Part shown: positions 26,369 to 34,149 of the stretch, in pieces
How the letters are laid out: every line of letters starts with the position of its first letter
How positions within the stretch are numbered: the first letter of the stretch is position 1
Source: Flavihumibacter fluminis
GTDB lineage: Bacteria > Bacteroidota > Bacteroidia > Chitinophagales > Chitinophagaceae
DNA: 64,000 bases
NCBI RefSeq assembly: GCF_021491375.1
Contig: NZ_JAKEVY010000005.1
Location: forward strand, 186,001-250,000
Direction: 5' to 3'
Program-made: the position numbers and the translations under genes
Notes under the pieces: generated by a model
Told to the model about the DNA's origin: nothing
The model's database searches: none
The model's input: the letters and a program-made list of their open reading frames with translations, nothing else

Positions 26369-27391
26369 ATGGAACTCATTATACAGAAAAGAATTCAGCA
26401 AACAAGGGATGCAGTGAGTCTTTCAATTGCCAGGGCAGATGGAACTCCCATAGTTTACGAACCCGGACAATTTATCACGCTCATTTTTTCAACGCCATTT
26501 GGTGAAAAGAGGAGAAGTTATTCATTTTCTTCTTCACCAGCAGCCGGTGATGCACCAACCATTACAATCAAAAAAATCACCAATGGAGAATTTTCTAGAA
26601 AGCTGGTAGAACTGTCGCTGCCTGGTGACCAATTGCAGGCTAGTGCTATAAGCGGCTTGTTCACACTTCCAAAACAAATCAATCCGGGACAACAATTTTT
26701 TTTCTTTGCTGCTGGTAGCGGGATTACGCCCTGCTTTTCTCTCATCAAAACCTTGTTGTATACTTCCTCCTGTAGAATCGTGCTGATCTATAGTAATCGC
26801 GATCAGGAGTCAACTATTTTTTATAATGAACTGCTTGAATTAAAAGAACGATTCAAATTCCGGTTCGACATTCGTTTCCTCTTTAGTAATCTCTTTGATG
26901 TTTACAACAGTCGCCTTGGTAAATGGTTGCTTCCCCAACTGCTGGAGCAATACCGTAAATCAGAGAAATCCCTGCTTCAATTTTATGTTTGTGGTCCATG
27001 GGACTATATGCAGATGGTTCAACTCACCCTGTTAAGTGAAGACATAAAAATCCAGCAGATTCATAAGGAGCAATTCAGTACTCTGCCCCGTATGAAAAAA
27101 CCGGTTCCTCCTGATACCGATTCACATACAGTGCATTTTGATTTCAAGGATCAAAAGCATCGCTTAACAGTTCAATATCCTGTTTCCATCCTGATGGCAG
27201 CCAAAGCAGCCGGTATCCCAATGCCTTACAGCTGCGAATCCGGGAGATGCGGTAGTTGTGTTGCTACCTGCACCAAAGGAAAAGTATGGATGGCTTACAA
27301 TGAAGTGCTGATGGAGGAAGAAGTAAGTGCAGGCCGTTTCCTATGCTGCCAGGCCTACCCAATTGGTGGCGATATCGAGGTGCAGGTTTAA
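26369..27391 (+). CDS. PaaE-like ferredoxin-NAD(P)H oxidoreductase (FAD + 2Fe-2S)
   Basis: 340 residues from the ATG at 26369. Three domains in order: FAD-binding barrel with RRSYSFSSSP, NAD(P)-binding domain with AAGSGITPCFSLIKTLL and the C-terminal CGPWDYM motif, and a plant-type 2Fe-2S ferredoxin domain with Cys289-x4-Cys294-x2-Cys297-x29-Cys327. This is the layout of phenylacetyl-CoA epoxidase reductase PaaE and related flavohaem-type reductases, which feed electrons from NAD(P)H to an oxygenase or hydroxylase. No paaABCD genes or other oxygenase are nearby, so its partner is unknown. It is convergent with an AraC gene, their stop codons overlapping in TTAA. Confidence 0.9.
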   Translation: MELIIQKRIQQTRDAVSLSIARADGTPIVYEPGQFITLIFSTPFGEKRRSYSFSSSPAAGDAPTITIKKITNGEFSRKLVELSLPGDQLQASAISGLFTLPKQINPGQQFFFFAAGSGITPCFSLIKTLLYTSSCRIVLIYSNRDQESTIFYNELLELKERFKFRFDIRFLFSNLFDVYNSRLGKWLLPQLLEQYRKSEKSLLQFYVCGPWDYMQMVQLTLLSEDIKIQQIHKEQFSTLPRMKKPVPPDTDSHTVHFDFKDQKHRLTVQYPVSILMAAKAAGIPMPYSCESGRCGSCVATCTKGKVWMAYNEVLMEEEVSAGRFLCCQAYPIGGDIEVQV

Positions 27392-28260
27392 TACAGCAGC
27401 TCCAGCAATGAATTCTTCACACGTATTGCTCCCGGTGATTCTCCTGTGTATTTTTTGAATACCGTACTGAAATATTGCGGGGAGGAAAAATTCAGTTCAT
27501 AAGCAAGCTCGGTTAAATTCAGGGCAGGATCTGCTACGATTTTTCGTTGTGCTAACTCAATCTTTTTTCGCTGCATATAATCCGCCGGCGTAAAACCGGT
27601 TAGCTCCTTAAATAAATTTTTAAATCTTGACTCAGATAAGTTCATTTCACGGGCCAGTTCAGATACAGAAGGATTTTCCGTGAGTTTGGCATCTATAAAT
27701 TGGAGTACTTTATTCAATCGTTCGTTTTCAGCTTCTTTCGCCTGGCAATCGATCCGATCCAGCAGACATAGCAACAATTGCTGTATCTCCAGGTGAATCC
27801 GGATTCTTTTGATGTCCTCATCTTCCGGATTGGCTGCAATGGTATAAATATCTTCCAATACCCGTTTGATGTCTTTACTGCCACGGAAATGGCGCCGTTT
27901 CCGATCAATGATCAGGTTGCATAATTTCACCAGATTATTGGGAATAGATCTGTCCAGTTTGATCAGGATCCAGTACAGGCATCCCTTTTCTTCCGGATGA
28001 CCACCAGAGCCATGTACTTCACCCGGATAATGAATAAACACATCCCCGCCTTTTACCAGGAATTGTTTTCCATTTACTTCAAAATACTGGCTGCCCTTGT
28101 CGTAATAACAGATTTCAATCATGCCATTATGCACATGATTGGGAAGTTTTTCTTCCGCTTTATTGTAATTGTATTTTCCAAGGATCTGTAAATCTTCAAA
28201 TCCCAATTGTTTGAAATTGAGAATTTTTTTGCAGGATCCGGTTTCACGATCGAATAGCAT
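27388..28260 (-). CDS. AraC-family transcriptional regulator
   Basis: 290 residues. The N-terminal part is a cupin-type sensing domain (about 30-130; HNGMIEICYYDKGSQYFEVNGKQF, FIHYPGEVHGSGGHPEEKG), and the C-terminal 100 residues hold two helix-turn-helix motifs (VSELAREMNLSESRFKNLFKELTGFTPADYM, then LTELAYELNFSSPQYFSTVFKKYTGESP). Such cupin-AraC proteins usually sense a sugar or small metabolite and activate a nearby catabolic gene. Its 3' end overlaps the reductase gene by 4 bp, and the LLM oxidoreductase ends 72 bp upstream of its start. Target unknown. Confidence 0.93.
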   Translation of the reverse strand: MLFDRETGSCKKILNFKQLGFEDLQILGKYNYNKAEEKLPNHVHNGMIEICYYDKGSQYFEVNGKQFLVKGGDVFIHYPGEVHGSGGHPEEKGCLYWILIKLDRSIPNNLVKLCNLIIDRKRRHFRGSKDIKRVLEDIYTIAANPEDEDIKRIRIHLEIQQLLLCLLDRIDCQAKEAENERLNKVLQFIDAKLTENPSVSELAREMNLSESRFKNLFKELTGFTPADYMQRKKIELAQRKIVADPALNLTELAYELNFSSPQYFSTVFKKYTGESPGAIRVKNSLLELLY

Positions 28261-28332
28261 GGCAAGCAGTTTTGGTTGGTAATCCGCACTCTCAAGTTAG
28301 GAAATACCAGTCAATTACGCAAGCCGATGATT

Positions 28333-29382
28333 TTATTGCGGATTTGGGACCGATTGCAATGCTTTTTTTACTACCGGCGCCACTTTGGTGCCCAGCAGTT
28401 CAATGGATTTCATAGCCAGTTTATGAGGAAGCGCTCCGATAGACATCTGCGCCAGGTACCGGGTATGCCCAAATAATTCGTGCTCATACAGTATCTTATC
28501 AATTACCTGCTGCGGACTACCCACCAGTAAAGCACCCTGTTTTCCTGCGGATGCATCATACTGGGACCTGGATAATCCTGGCCAACCTCTTTCTTTTCCA
28601 ATCCGCGTCATCACATCCGCATAGGGCGGAAAGAATTCGTCGAGCGCCTGTTGCGAATTTTCGGCTATATATGTATGTGAGTTCACTGCCAGTTGCAGTT
28701 TGGCCGGATCATGCCCTGCCTGTACATACCGGTCGCGGTATAGTTGTGCATAGGGTTTGAACTGAGCCGGCTGTCCGCCTATGATAGCTAATGTCATCGG
28801 TAATCCATACTCAGCTGCCCGAACCACTGATTCCGGTGTTCCGCCAACCGCCACCCATATAGGTAAGCGCTCCTGTGCAGCTCTCGGGTATACACCCCTG
28901 TTAGGTATGGTCTGGGTTAGTTTGCCTTCCCACCGTATTTTCTCTTCTTCATTTATACGCACCAGCATTTCCAGTTTCTCTGCATAGAGCGCATCGTAAT
29001 CTTTCAGGTTGTAGCCAAACAAGGGAAAGGATTCAATAAAAGATCCGCGTCCCGCAAGGATCTCAGCCCGTCCATCCGACAAAAGATCCACCGTAGCGAA
29101 CTGTTGATAAACCCGCACGGGATCCTCAGAGCTTAATACCGTTACTCCTGATGACAATTTGATTCGTTTGGTCTTTACTGCCGCTGCCGCCAGCACAGTA
29201 GTGGGAGAGGAGACAGCATAATCCGGGCGATGATGTTCTCCTATAGCAAATACATCCAGCCCCAGCTGATCAGCCAGTTCAATTTCTTCCAGTAAATCTT
29301 TCAATCGCTGTTGTGCTGAAACCGACTCCCCGGTGATTGGATGAGTTCCGAGATCAGCAAATGAACAGATTCCTATTTCCAT
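28333..29382 (-). CDS. LLM-class flavin-dependent oxidoreductase (luciferase-like)
   Basis: 349 residues. Family features are the start MEIGICSFADLG, LADQLGLDVFAIGEHHRPDYAVSSP, SGVTVLSSEDPVRVYQQFATVDLLSDGRAEILAGRGSF and the C-terminal VGSPQQVIDKIL. This is the bacterial-luciferase TIM-barrel fold that uses FMN or F420; in Bacteroidota FMN is more likely. Substrate unknown. It starts 9 bp after the HxlR regulator gene on the same strand, so the two form an operon controlled from the promoter shared with the divergent SDR gene. Confidence 0.92.
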   Translation of the reverse strand: MEIGICSFADLGTHPITGESVSAQQRLKDLLEEIELADQLGLDVFAIGEHHRPDYAVSSPTTVLAAAAVKTKRIKLSSGVTVLSSEDPVRVYQQFATVDLLSDGRAEILAGRGSFIESFPLFGYNLKDYDALYAEKLEMLVRINEEEKIRWEGKLTQTIPNRGVYPRAAQERLPIWVAVGGTPESVVRAAEYGLPMTLAIIGGQPAQFKPYAQLYRDRYVQAGHDPAKLQLAVNSHTYIAENSQQALDEFFPPYADVMTRIGKERGWPGLSRSQYDASAGKQGALLVGSPQQVIDKILYEHELFGHTRYLAQMSIGALPHKLAMKSIELLGTKVAPVVKKALQSVPNPQ

Positions 29383-29391
29383 ACCTCTATT

Positions 29392-29766
29392 TTATATTTT
29401 TTGTTTTTCCTTGCGGGCAAATTGTTTGCGGGCTTTCTGGATTTCATCCAGGTGCGCATGTGCCCATTCCGATAACAGTACCAGTTGTTCGAGCAGGCTT
29501 TCTCCCAGGGGAGTCAGTGCATATTCCACGCGCGGTGGTCGCTCTGCATAAACAGTTCGCTTTACTAAACCATCTTCCTGCAAGGCCCTCAATGTTACCG
29601 TAAGCATGCGTTGAGAGATTCCTTCGATGGAGGATTTAAGCTCTGAAAACCGCAGGGTACCATGCTTGCCAAGCAACAGGATGCTGTGCATGGTCCACTT
29701 GTCGCCATAACGGGCCATGATGTCCTTAACCGGACAAACCGCTTCTATTTTTTTTCGATTTAACAA
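29392..29766 (-). CDS. HxlR-family winged-helix regulator
   Basis: 124 residues. The family pattern CPVKDIMARYGDKWTMHSILLLGKHG followed by LRFSELKSSIEGISQRMLTVTLRALQEDGLVKRTVY is clear; the Cys near residue 11 could be redox-sensitive as in other HxlR regulators. There is no ATG between the upstream stop and the conserved part, so the start is taken as TTG at 29766, directly downstream of a -7 box; the leader would be only a few bases. It is the first gene of the operon with the LLM oxidoreductase and probably represses itself and the divergent SDR gene through the palindrome at 29795-29809. Confidence 0.88.
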   Translation of the reverse strand: MLNRKKIEAVCPVKDIMARYGDKWTMHSILLLGKHGTLRFSELKSSIEGISQRMLTVTLRALQEDGLVKRTVYAERPPRVEYALTPLGESLLEQLVLLSEWAHAHLDEIQKARKQFARKEKQKI

Positions 29767-29794
29767 TTGCTTCCTGCAAAGTTAAGTAGCTTTG
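29767..29794 (+). promoter_or_regulatory. SDR gene promoter (-33 TTG / -7 TAGCTTTG)
   Basis: TTG at 29767-29769 and TAGCTTTG at 29787-29794, exactly 17 bp apart, match the Bacteroidota promoter consensus TTG-N17-23-TAnnTTTG. Transcription would begin near 29800, inside the HxlR-type palindrome, 14 bp or so before the ATG at 29814. Confidence 0.7.
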
Positions 29795-29808
29795 GTTACT
29801 TAAAGTAA
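29777..29808 (-). promoter_or_regulatory. HxlR operon promoter (-7 TAACTTTG)
   Basis: On the minus strand TAACTTTG (29784 down to 29777) matches TAnnTTTG. A TTA at 29808-29806, 21 bp upstream, takes the place of the -33 TTG and lies within the palindrome. The promoter overlaps that of the divergent SDR gene back to back. Confidence 0.6.
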
Positions 29809-29809
29809 C
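29795..29809. promoter_or_regulatory. Probable HxlR operator
   Basis: Perfect inverted repeat GTTACTT-A-AAGTAAC. It covers the expected start site of the SDR gene and the -33 element of the HxlR gene, so one bound dimer could repress both. Binding by the HxlR protein is inference from position and symmetry. Confidence 0.6.
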
Positions 29810-29813
29810 TATT

Positions 29814-30533
29814 ATGCAGTCATTAACAAATAAGACCGCCCTGGTTACAGGGGCTGGTAAGGGAATTGGCAAGGCCATCGCATTGGCGCTGGCAGCAGAA
29901 GGTGTTCACCTGGGTTTGCTGGCCAGGACGGAAAAAGATGTAAAAGAACTGGCACATGCTATTGAAGCAAGAGGTGGTAAGGCAGCTTATGCCACAGCAG
30001 ATGTCAGCAACCGCCTTGCTGTTGAAAAAGCAGTGGCCGATCTGAAAAGCAAGCTGGGTAAATTTGATATTCTCATCAACAATGCTGGTACCGGAACATT
30101 CGGTGGTTTCCTGGAGCTGGATCCCGAAACCTGGGAACAGCAGGTGAAAGTAAATCTCTTCGGGGTGTATTATGTTACCCGCGCCGTATTACCGGATATG
30201 ATTGAAGCAAAAGCAGGCGATATCATCAATATTTCCTCCACCGCAGGCAAGGCAGGCAGTCCGGTTACCAGCGCTTACAGCGCCTCCAAATTCGGTGTGT
30301 TCGGTCTATCCGAAAGCCTGATGCAGGAAGTCAGAAAACTGAATATCCGGGTAACTGCACTGGCACCAAGCACCATCGTAACAGACCTTGCACAAAGTGC
30401 CAACCTGATCAAAGGAGATCCTGAAAGAGTGATGCATCCTGAAGATTTTGCGGAACTCGTGATAGCACAGCTGAAACTTCATCCAAGATTGCTGCTGAAA
30501 GAGGCCAGTATTTTTTCTACCAATCCGGGTTAA
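29814..30533 (+). CDS. Short-chain dehydrogenase/reductase (3-ketoacyl-ACP reductase type)
   Basis: 239 residues, a classical SDR. The nucleotide-binding motif TGAGKGIG is at residues 12-19, NNAGT marks the central strand, and the catalytic Tyr155 and Lys159 are in YSASK with the Ser in NISSTAG. It reduces a ketone or oxidises an alcohol with NAD(P)H; many close relatives are annotated FabG-like, but it is not in a fatty-acid gene cluster. It is divergently transcribed from the HxlR/LLM operon, suggesting that the two oxidoreductases respond to the same stress or compound. A hairpin follows its stop codon. Confidence 0.93.
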   Translation: MQSLTNKTALVTGAGKGIGKAIALALAAEGVHLGLLARTEKDVKELAHAIEARGGKAAYATADVSNRLAVEKAVADLKSKLGKFDILINNAGTGTFGGFLELDPETWEQQVKVNLFGVYYVTRAVLPDMIEAKAGDIINISSTAGKAGSPVTSAYSASKFGVFGLSESLMQEVRKLNIRVTALAPSTIVTDLAQSANLIKGDPERVMHPEDFAELVIAQLKLHPRLLLKEASIFSTNPG

Positions 30534-30537
30534 AAAA

Positions 30538-30557
30538 GGGCGACTTACCAGTCGCCC
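30538..30557. terminator. Hairpin terminator overlapping DUF983 stop codon
   Basis: GGGCGACT (30538-30545), loop TACC, AGTCGCCC (30550-30557): perfect 8-bp stem. The A-run to its left gives a U-tract on the minus strand. The right arm and loop lie within the last DUF983 codons, so coding and terminator share bases. Confidence 0.8.
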
Positions 30558-31012
30558 ATATGCTCGGGAATAATTCTTTCCAGGGTAGTTTTATCTATTT
30601 CTTTTTCTTTCCAGTTTGGATCGTATTTCACAAACCAGCTCAACCACAAAGAGCGGGACAGGCGCATGAATACCGGTTGTAAAGCAATTAGCAATACTGC
30701 ATTGGTAATGCCCCAATACAATACTCTGTAATCGCCGTCTTCCAGTGAAAATCCAATCAATACCCACCAGGCAATAAAGGTTGCTACGGAAAACGCAACA
30801 GTAAGCGCATAACTTACATAGGCTGTTCCATAATAAAATCCAACTTCAATTTCAGTGGGCTGCTGACATACGGGGCATTTGTCATTCATCTTCAGAATCT
30901 TTCCAAACGCATAAGGGTTGGAGGATTCAAATATCTTTCCCTCCCTGCATCGGGGACAACGGTTAGATAATACTGTTGACAAATAGCCAGGGTGATTTGA
31001 TTCTTTCGCCAT
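30545..31012 (-). CDS. DUF983 membrane protein with zinc-ribbon cysteines
   Basis: 155 residues. The N-terminal part has two CxxC pairs (NRCPRCREGK and DKCPVCQQP), a likely zinc site, followed by two or three membrane helices (about residues 65-120) and a basic/acidic tail. This is the DUF983 family of unknown function, found across Bacteroidota and alphaproteobacteria. It lies 69 bp downstream of murF and has its own good -7 box, so it may be expressed both with and without murF. The gene's last codons are part of a terminator. Confidence 0.9.
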   Translation of the reverse strand: MAKESNHPGYLSTVLSNRCPRCREGKIFESSNPYAFGKILKMNDKCPVCQQPTEIEVGFYYGTAYVSYALTVAFSVATFIAWWVLIGFSLEDGDYRVLYWGITNAVLLIALQPVFMRLSRSLWLSWFVKYDPNWKEKEIDKTTLERIIPEHMGDW

Positions 31013-31029
31013 ATCCTTCCTGTTTTTTG

Positions 31030-31037
31030 CAAAGGTA
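31030..31037 (-). promoter_or_regulatory. -7 box of the DUF983 gene
   Basis: On the minus strand TACCTTTG matches TAnnTTTG, 17 bp before the ATG. The nearest TTG upstream is only 13 bp away, shorter than the usual spacing, so the -33 element is uncertain. Confidence 0.45.
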
Positions 31038-31081
31038 CCGGATGCAGCTCCAAGAAAAAGTGATTATTATCACCCTATTGG

Positions 31082-32368
31082 CTACAATACCTTTTCCATC
31101 TGCATACTGCGGGAGCCTTTGATCAACAGGTAAGCGTCTTTCAAATCCTGCTGCTTCAGCCATTCATGCGCTTCCATACTGTTCTGGAGCTGAATATAGG
31201 GATGTGTAATCTTTCCAAAATCTCCTCCTACCAGCACCACTGCCTTCCAGTTGCCGCTACCAATCAGATCAATAATACCCTGGTGCTCCACGATGCTTTC
31301 CTCACCCAGTTCTGCCATGGCACCGAGAAAAAGGTATTTATTGTCAACCTTTAGTTGCTTAAAGTTTTCAATCGCAGCCCGCATACTGGTTGGGTTGGCA
31401 TTATAGGCATCCAGTATGATATGCATGCCATCGCGCCTGATTAACTGGCTCCGGCTGTTTTCGGGCTGGTAAGATTCTATGGCTTTTTTGATGGCATCAT
31501 CCGGAACACCGAAACATTTTCCAACTGCCACTGCTGCCAATACATTGGGTGCATTGTAATCACCTACCAATTGCGTGGATACAAGACCGATAGCTGAACC
31601 TCTGGTCACCTGTACCTGTAAAAACTCCCGCTGGCCTTCGGGGTCCGGAACAGCTGTACCAACCACATCACCCTCTTTGGTGCCATACCGGATAACGGTT
31701 TCAATGCCCTGAGACATGCGACGCAGGTGTTCATCATCCCACATCACAAATGCTGTTGCTTCATGGGCACGCAGGTAATCGAACAGTTCTCCTTTTCCTT
31801 TACGTACACCCTCCACACCACCAAATCCTTCCAGGTGGGCTTTACCCAGGTTGGTTATTAGTCCGTGTGTTGGCTCTGTATAGGTACAATAACCTGCAAT
31901 CTCTTTCTGATGATTCGCACCCATTTCCACTACTGCCATATCCGCATCCGGCTGAATGCGCAGTAAGGTAAGCGGGATGCCAATATGGTTATTCAGATTG
32001 CCAACGGTTGTATAGGTTCGGTAAGTAGTGGCCAATACCTCGTGAATCAGTTCCTTGGTGGTTGTTTTTCCATTGCTGCCGGTGATGGCCAGTATGGGAA
32101 TCCTGAATTGCCGCCGGTGATGCAGGGCCAATTGCTGCAGACAGGTCAGTACATTGTCCACCACAATCATGCGGTCATTTTCCCGGTAAGCCGGTTCATC
32201 AATAATGGCATAGGCAGCACCTGCTTCCAGGGCTTTTTTGGCAAACTCATTGCCGTTGAAATGCTCGCCTTTAAGTGCAAAGAAGATATCTCCTTCCTTT
32301 AATTTCCGGGTATCGGTTTGAACGGAAGGATATTGTAAAAAGAGTTGATAGATTTCAGGAATGGTCAT
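31082..32368 (-). CDS. murF: UDP-N-acetylmuramoyl-tripeptide:D-Ala-D-Ala ligase
   Basis: 428 residues, normal for MurF. The N-terminal domain binds the UDP moiety (SVQTDTRKLKEGDIFFALKGEHFNGNEFA is the MurF-specific start), the central domain has the ATP-binding ITGSNGKTTTKEL (residues 95-107) and the Mur-ligase ATP/Mg motifs VGNLNNHIGIPLTLLR and VEMGANHQKEI, and the C-terminal domain has DAYNANPTSMRAAIENF. It adds D-Ala-D-Ala to the peptidoglycan precursor in the cytosol. It sits downstream of gldJ on the same strand, an order found in other Bacteroidota, with a terminator between them. Confidence 0.97.
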   Translation of the reverse strand: MTIPEIYQLFLQYPSVQTDTRKLKEGDIFFALKGEHFNGNEFAKKALEAGAAYAIIDEPAYRENDRMIVVDNVLTCLQQLALHHRRQFRIPILAITGSNGKTTTKELIHEVLATTYRTYTTVGNLNNHIGIPLTLLRIQPDADMAVVEMGANHQKEIAGYCTYTEPTHGLITNLGKAHLEGFGGVEGVRKGKGELFDYLRAHEATAFVMWDDEHLRRMSQGIETVIRYGTKEGDVVGTAVPDPEGQREFLQVQVTRGSAIGLVSTQLVGDYNAPNVLAAVAVGKCFGVPDDAIKKAIESYQPENSRSQLIRRDGMHIILDAYNANPTSMRAAIENFKQLKVDNKYLFLGAMAELGEESIVEHQGIIDLIGSGNWKAVVLVGGDFGKITHPYIQLQNSMEAHEWLKQQDLKDAYLLIKGSRSMQMEKVL

Positions 32369-32381
32369 ATACGAAAATAAA

Positions 32382-32407
32382 AAAGAGCCGCCATACAGCG
32401 ACTCTTT
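32382..32407 (-). terminator. Rho-independent terminator after gldJ
   Basis: Stem of AAAGAG/CTCTTT plus three inner pairs with one C-A mismatch, 6-nt loop, and an A-run to the left that becomes a U-tract on the minus strand. It ends 14 bp upstream of the murF start codon, so murF needs read-through or a promoter within gldJ. Confidence 0.65.
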
Positions 32408-32426
32408 ATAAGTAAGGTTTCAAAAA

Positions 32427-34001
32427 TTATCTCTTACGGGAATTCTGTTTTCTGCTCTTGTAGTTAATACCGGTTTTGCGACCGTTACCTTCAGGGCTAC
32501 CCACGCGGTCCATTGCACAACGGAAACCTACAGTTGAACTAGCCTGATCTTCCTCCAGGAAACGACGTGTACCAGGGCTCAGCCAATAAGCACGATCATT
32601 CCAGCTACCACCTTTGATTACGCGGCTCTTGTCGCCAATCAGGGTTGTGATACCGTATCCGTAGTTTACACCCTGGATCAGAGAATCACCATCCAGGTAG
32701 TTGATCACATCAGCACGCTGGTAGTTACGACGATCTTTGCTTTCGTCATCTGTCATCATACGATACTTGATACGACCCAGGCTATCACGGGTTGGTTTGT
32801 TTTCACTTGCATCGATATCAACAGTAGAGAATTTGTTACCACGATAAGGAGCAACATCATCAAAGTCGGTCAGTGAAAGCGGACGATACACATCAGCAGT
32901 CCACTCATTCACGTTACCACTCATGTTATAGATACCGAATCCATTTGGATAGAAAGACTCAACCGGAGCAGTGTATACAGCACGGTCGTTTAATCCGCCT
33001 GCAACACCCATATTATCACCTGATCCACGCTTAAAGTTGGCCATGAAAGTACCCTGCCAGCTTCCTTTACGGGTATCACGCAAACCGTTTACGTTGTTGT
33101 TCCAGGAATAAACCTGCTTGTTGGCAACCAGTTCTTCACCACGCTTACCTTCTTTTTTAGAGGGCTGCGGATTCTGGTTTACATAACCCAGTGCTGCGTA
33201 TTCCCACTCCGCTTCTGTTGGGAGGCGGTAGTTTGGCAACAGGATACCATCTTCGAAAGTAACCTGTGTACGGGGTGTGCCGTTCGGGTTTTTAAGCGTA
33301 TTCTTTTTAGACTTGGCAGCCTTACCAGGAGTTGCCTGAAATTCACCAGTCAGGTATGATTTGGTATTGAAGTTTTCTTCAGCAATACCGGAAATGTTCT
33401 TCAGTGACTTGTCGTTGATAAAACCTCTTTTAATCAACTCCAGCTCGTTCACGCGGTCAGTTCTCCAGAGACAGAAATCATTTGCCTGCTTCCAGGTTAC
33501 ACCAACCACCGGATAATAATTATAAGAAGGGTGGCGGAAATAGTATTCCACCATCGGCTCATTGTAAGCCAGCTCACTGCGCCAAACCAGCGTATCAGGC
33601 AGTGCACCATTGCGGATCGGAGCATGCTCATCTCCATCAAATACAGTATTGATCCAGTATAAATATTCGCGATAGTGAACGTTGGCAACCTCTGTGCGAT
33701 CAATATAGAAGGAATTCACCGTAACACGGCGGGGGGCATTGTTCCAGTCACCCATTACATCTTCTTCAGTTGCACCCATGGTAAAGGTACCACCCTGAAC
33801 AAAGATGAGACCGGGACCAGTTCTCTGCTCTTTCTCTTTGGAGACCTGGTAGCCTCCCTGGTTTTTGTCATTATAATTCCAACCGGTTACGTCCGATTTT
33901 TCGGGTTTTTTGCCAAATATCTTCCCGTTTTTACAGGAAGCTACCATTGCGGCGCAGGATACAAGGATTGTGAGGTTTTTCCAGTTCATATTGATAGCCA
34001 T
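32427..34001 (-). CDS. gldJ: Gliding motility lipoprotein GldJ (SUMF1/FGE-like fold)
   Basis: 524 residues; lipobox VASC (Cys23 from the ATG at 34001; a second ATG at 33989 gives a shorter but also good lipoprotein signal). The body has the sulfatase-modifying-factor fold (FVQGGTFTMGATEEDVMGDWNNAPRRVTVNSFYIDRTEV, NYRLPTEAEWEYAALG, NMSGNVNEWTADVY, VIKGGSWNDRAYW, VGFRCAMD). Together with its place next to porU and murF this identifies GldJ, a lipoprotein required for type IX secretion and gliding in Bacteroidota. It diverges from porU over 148 bp. Confidence 0.92.
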   Translation of the reverse strand: MAINMNWKNLTILVSCAAMVASCKNGKIFGKKPEKSDVTGWNYNDKNQGGYQVSKEKEQRTGPGLIFVQGGTFTMGATEEDVMGDWNNAPRRVTVNSFYIDRTEVANVHYREYLYWINTVFDGDEHAPIRNGALPDTLVWRSELAYNEPMVEYYFRHPSYNYYPVVGVTWKQANDFCLWRTDRVNELELIKRGFINDKSLKNISGIAEENFNTKSYLTGEFQATPGKAAKSKKNTLKNPNGTPRTQVTFEDGILLPNYRLPTEAEWEYAALGYVNQNPQPSKKEGKRGEELVANKQVYSWNNNVNGLRDTRKGSWQGTFMANFKRGSGDNMGVAGGLNDRAVYTAPVESFYPNGFGIYNMSGNVNEWTADVYRPLSLTDFDDVAPYRGNKFSTVDIDASENKPTRDSLGRIKYRMMTDDESKDRRNYQRADVINYLDGDSLIQGVNYGYGITTLIGDKSRVIKGGSWNDRAYWLSPGTRRFLEEDQASSTVGFRCAMDRVGSPEGNGRKTGINYKSRKQNSRKR

Positions 34002-34149
34002 TTAAGCTGGTTTTAGACAGTTATAACGGAACAGTTTATCTATTATTGTGTTATTTTCTTCGACCAAATGCGAATATAATCAGATAAAGCAATCAATACT
34101 CTTGCCAAAATCTTAAATCCGCAAGGCTTTATATTATTTTTGATCAACC

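Noticed and set aside
26232-26417. A 61-codon plus-strand reading frame before the reductase
   Set aside because: It runs through the reductase promoter and start in another frame and has no recognisable motif.
26369-27391. Part of a phenylacetate (paa) operon
   Set aside because: No paaABCD, paaK or paaG/Z genes are adjacent; only the reductase type matches.
32427-34001. GldJ as a formylglycine-generating sulfatase maturase
   Set aside because: It has the same SUMF1 fold, but the position beside porU/murF, the lipoprotein anchor and the lack of an evident catalytic Cys pair near the C-terminal GGSWNDRAYW...GFRCAMD region fit GldJ.
34135-34142. TATTTTTG as the porU promoter
   Set aside because: It lies only 7 bp before the ATG, and no TTG is found at the right distance; a leaderless start is possible but unsupported.
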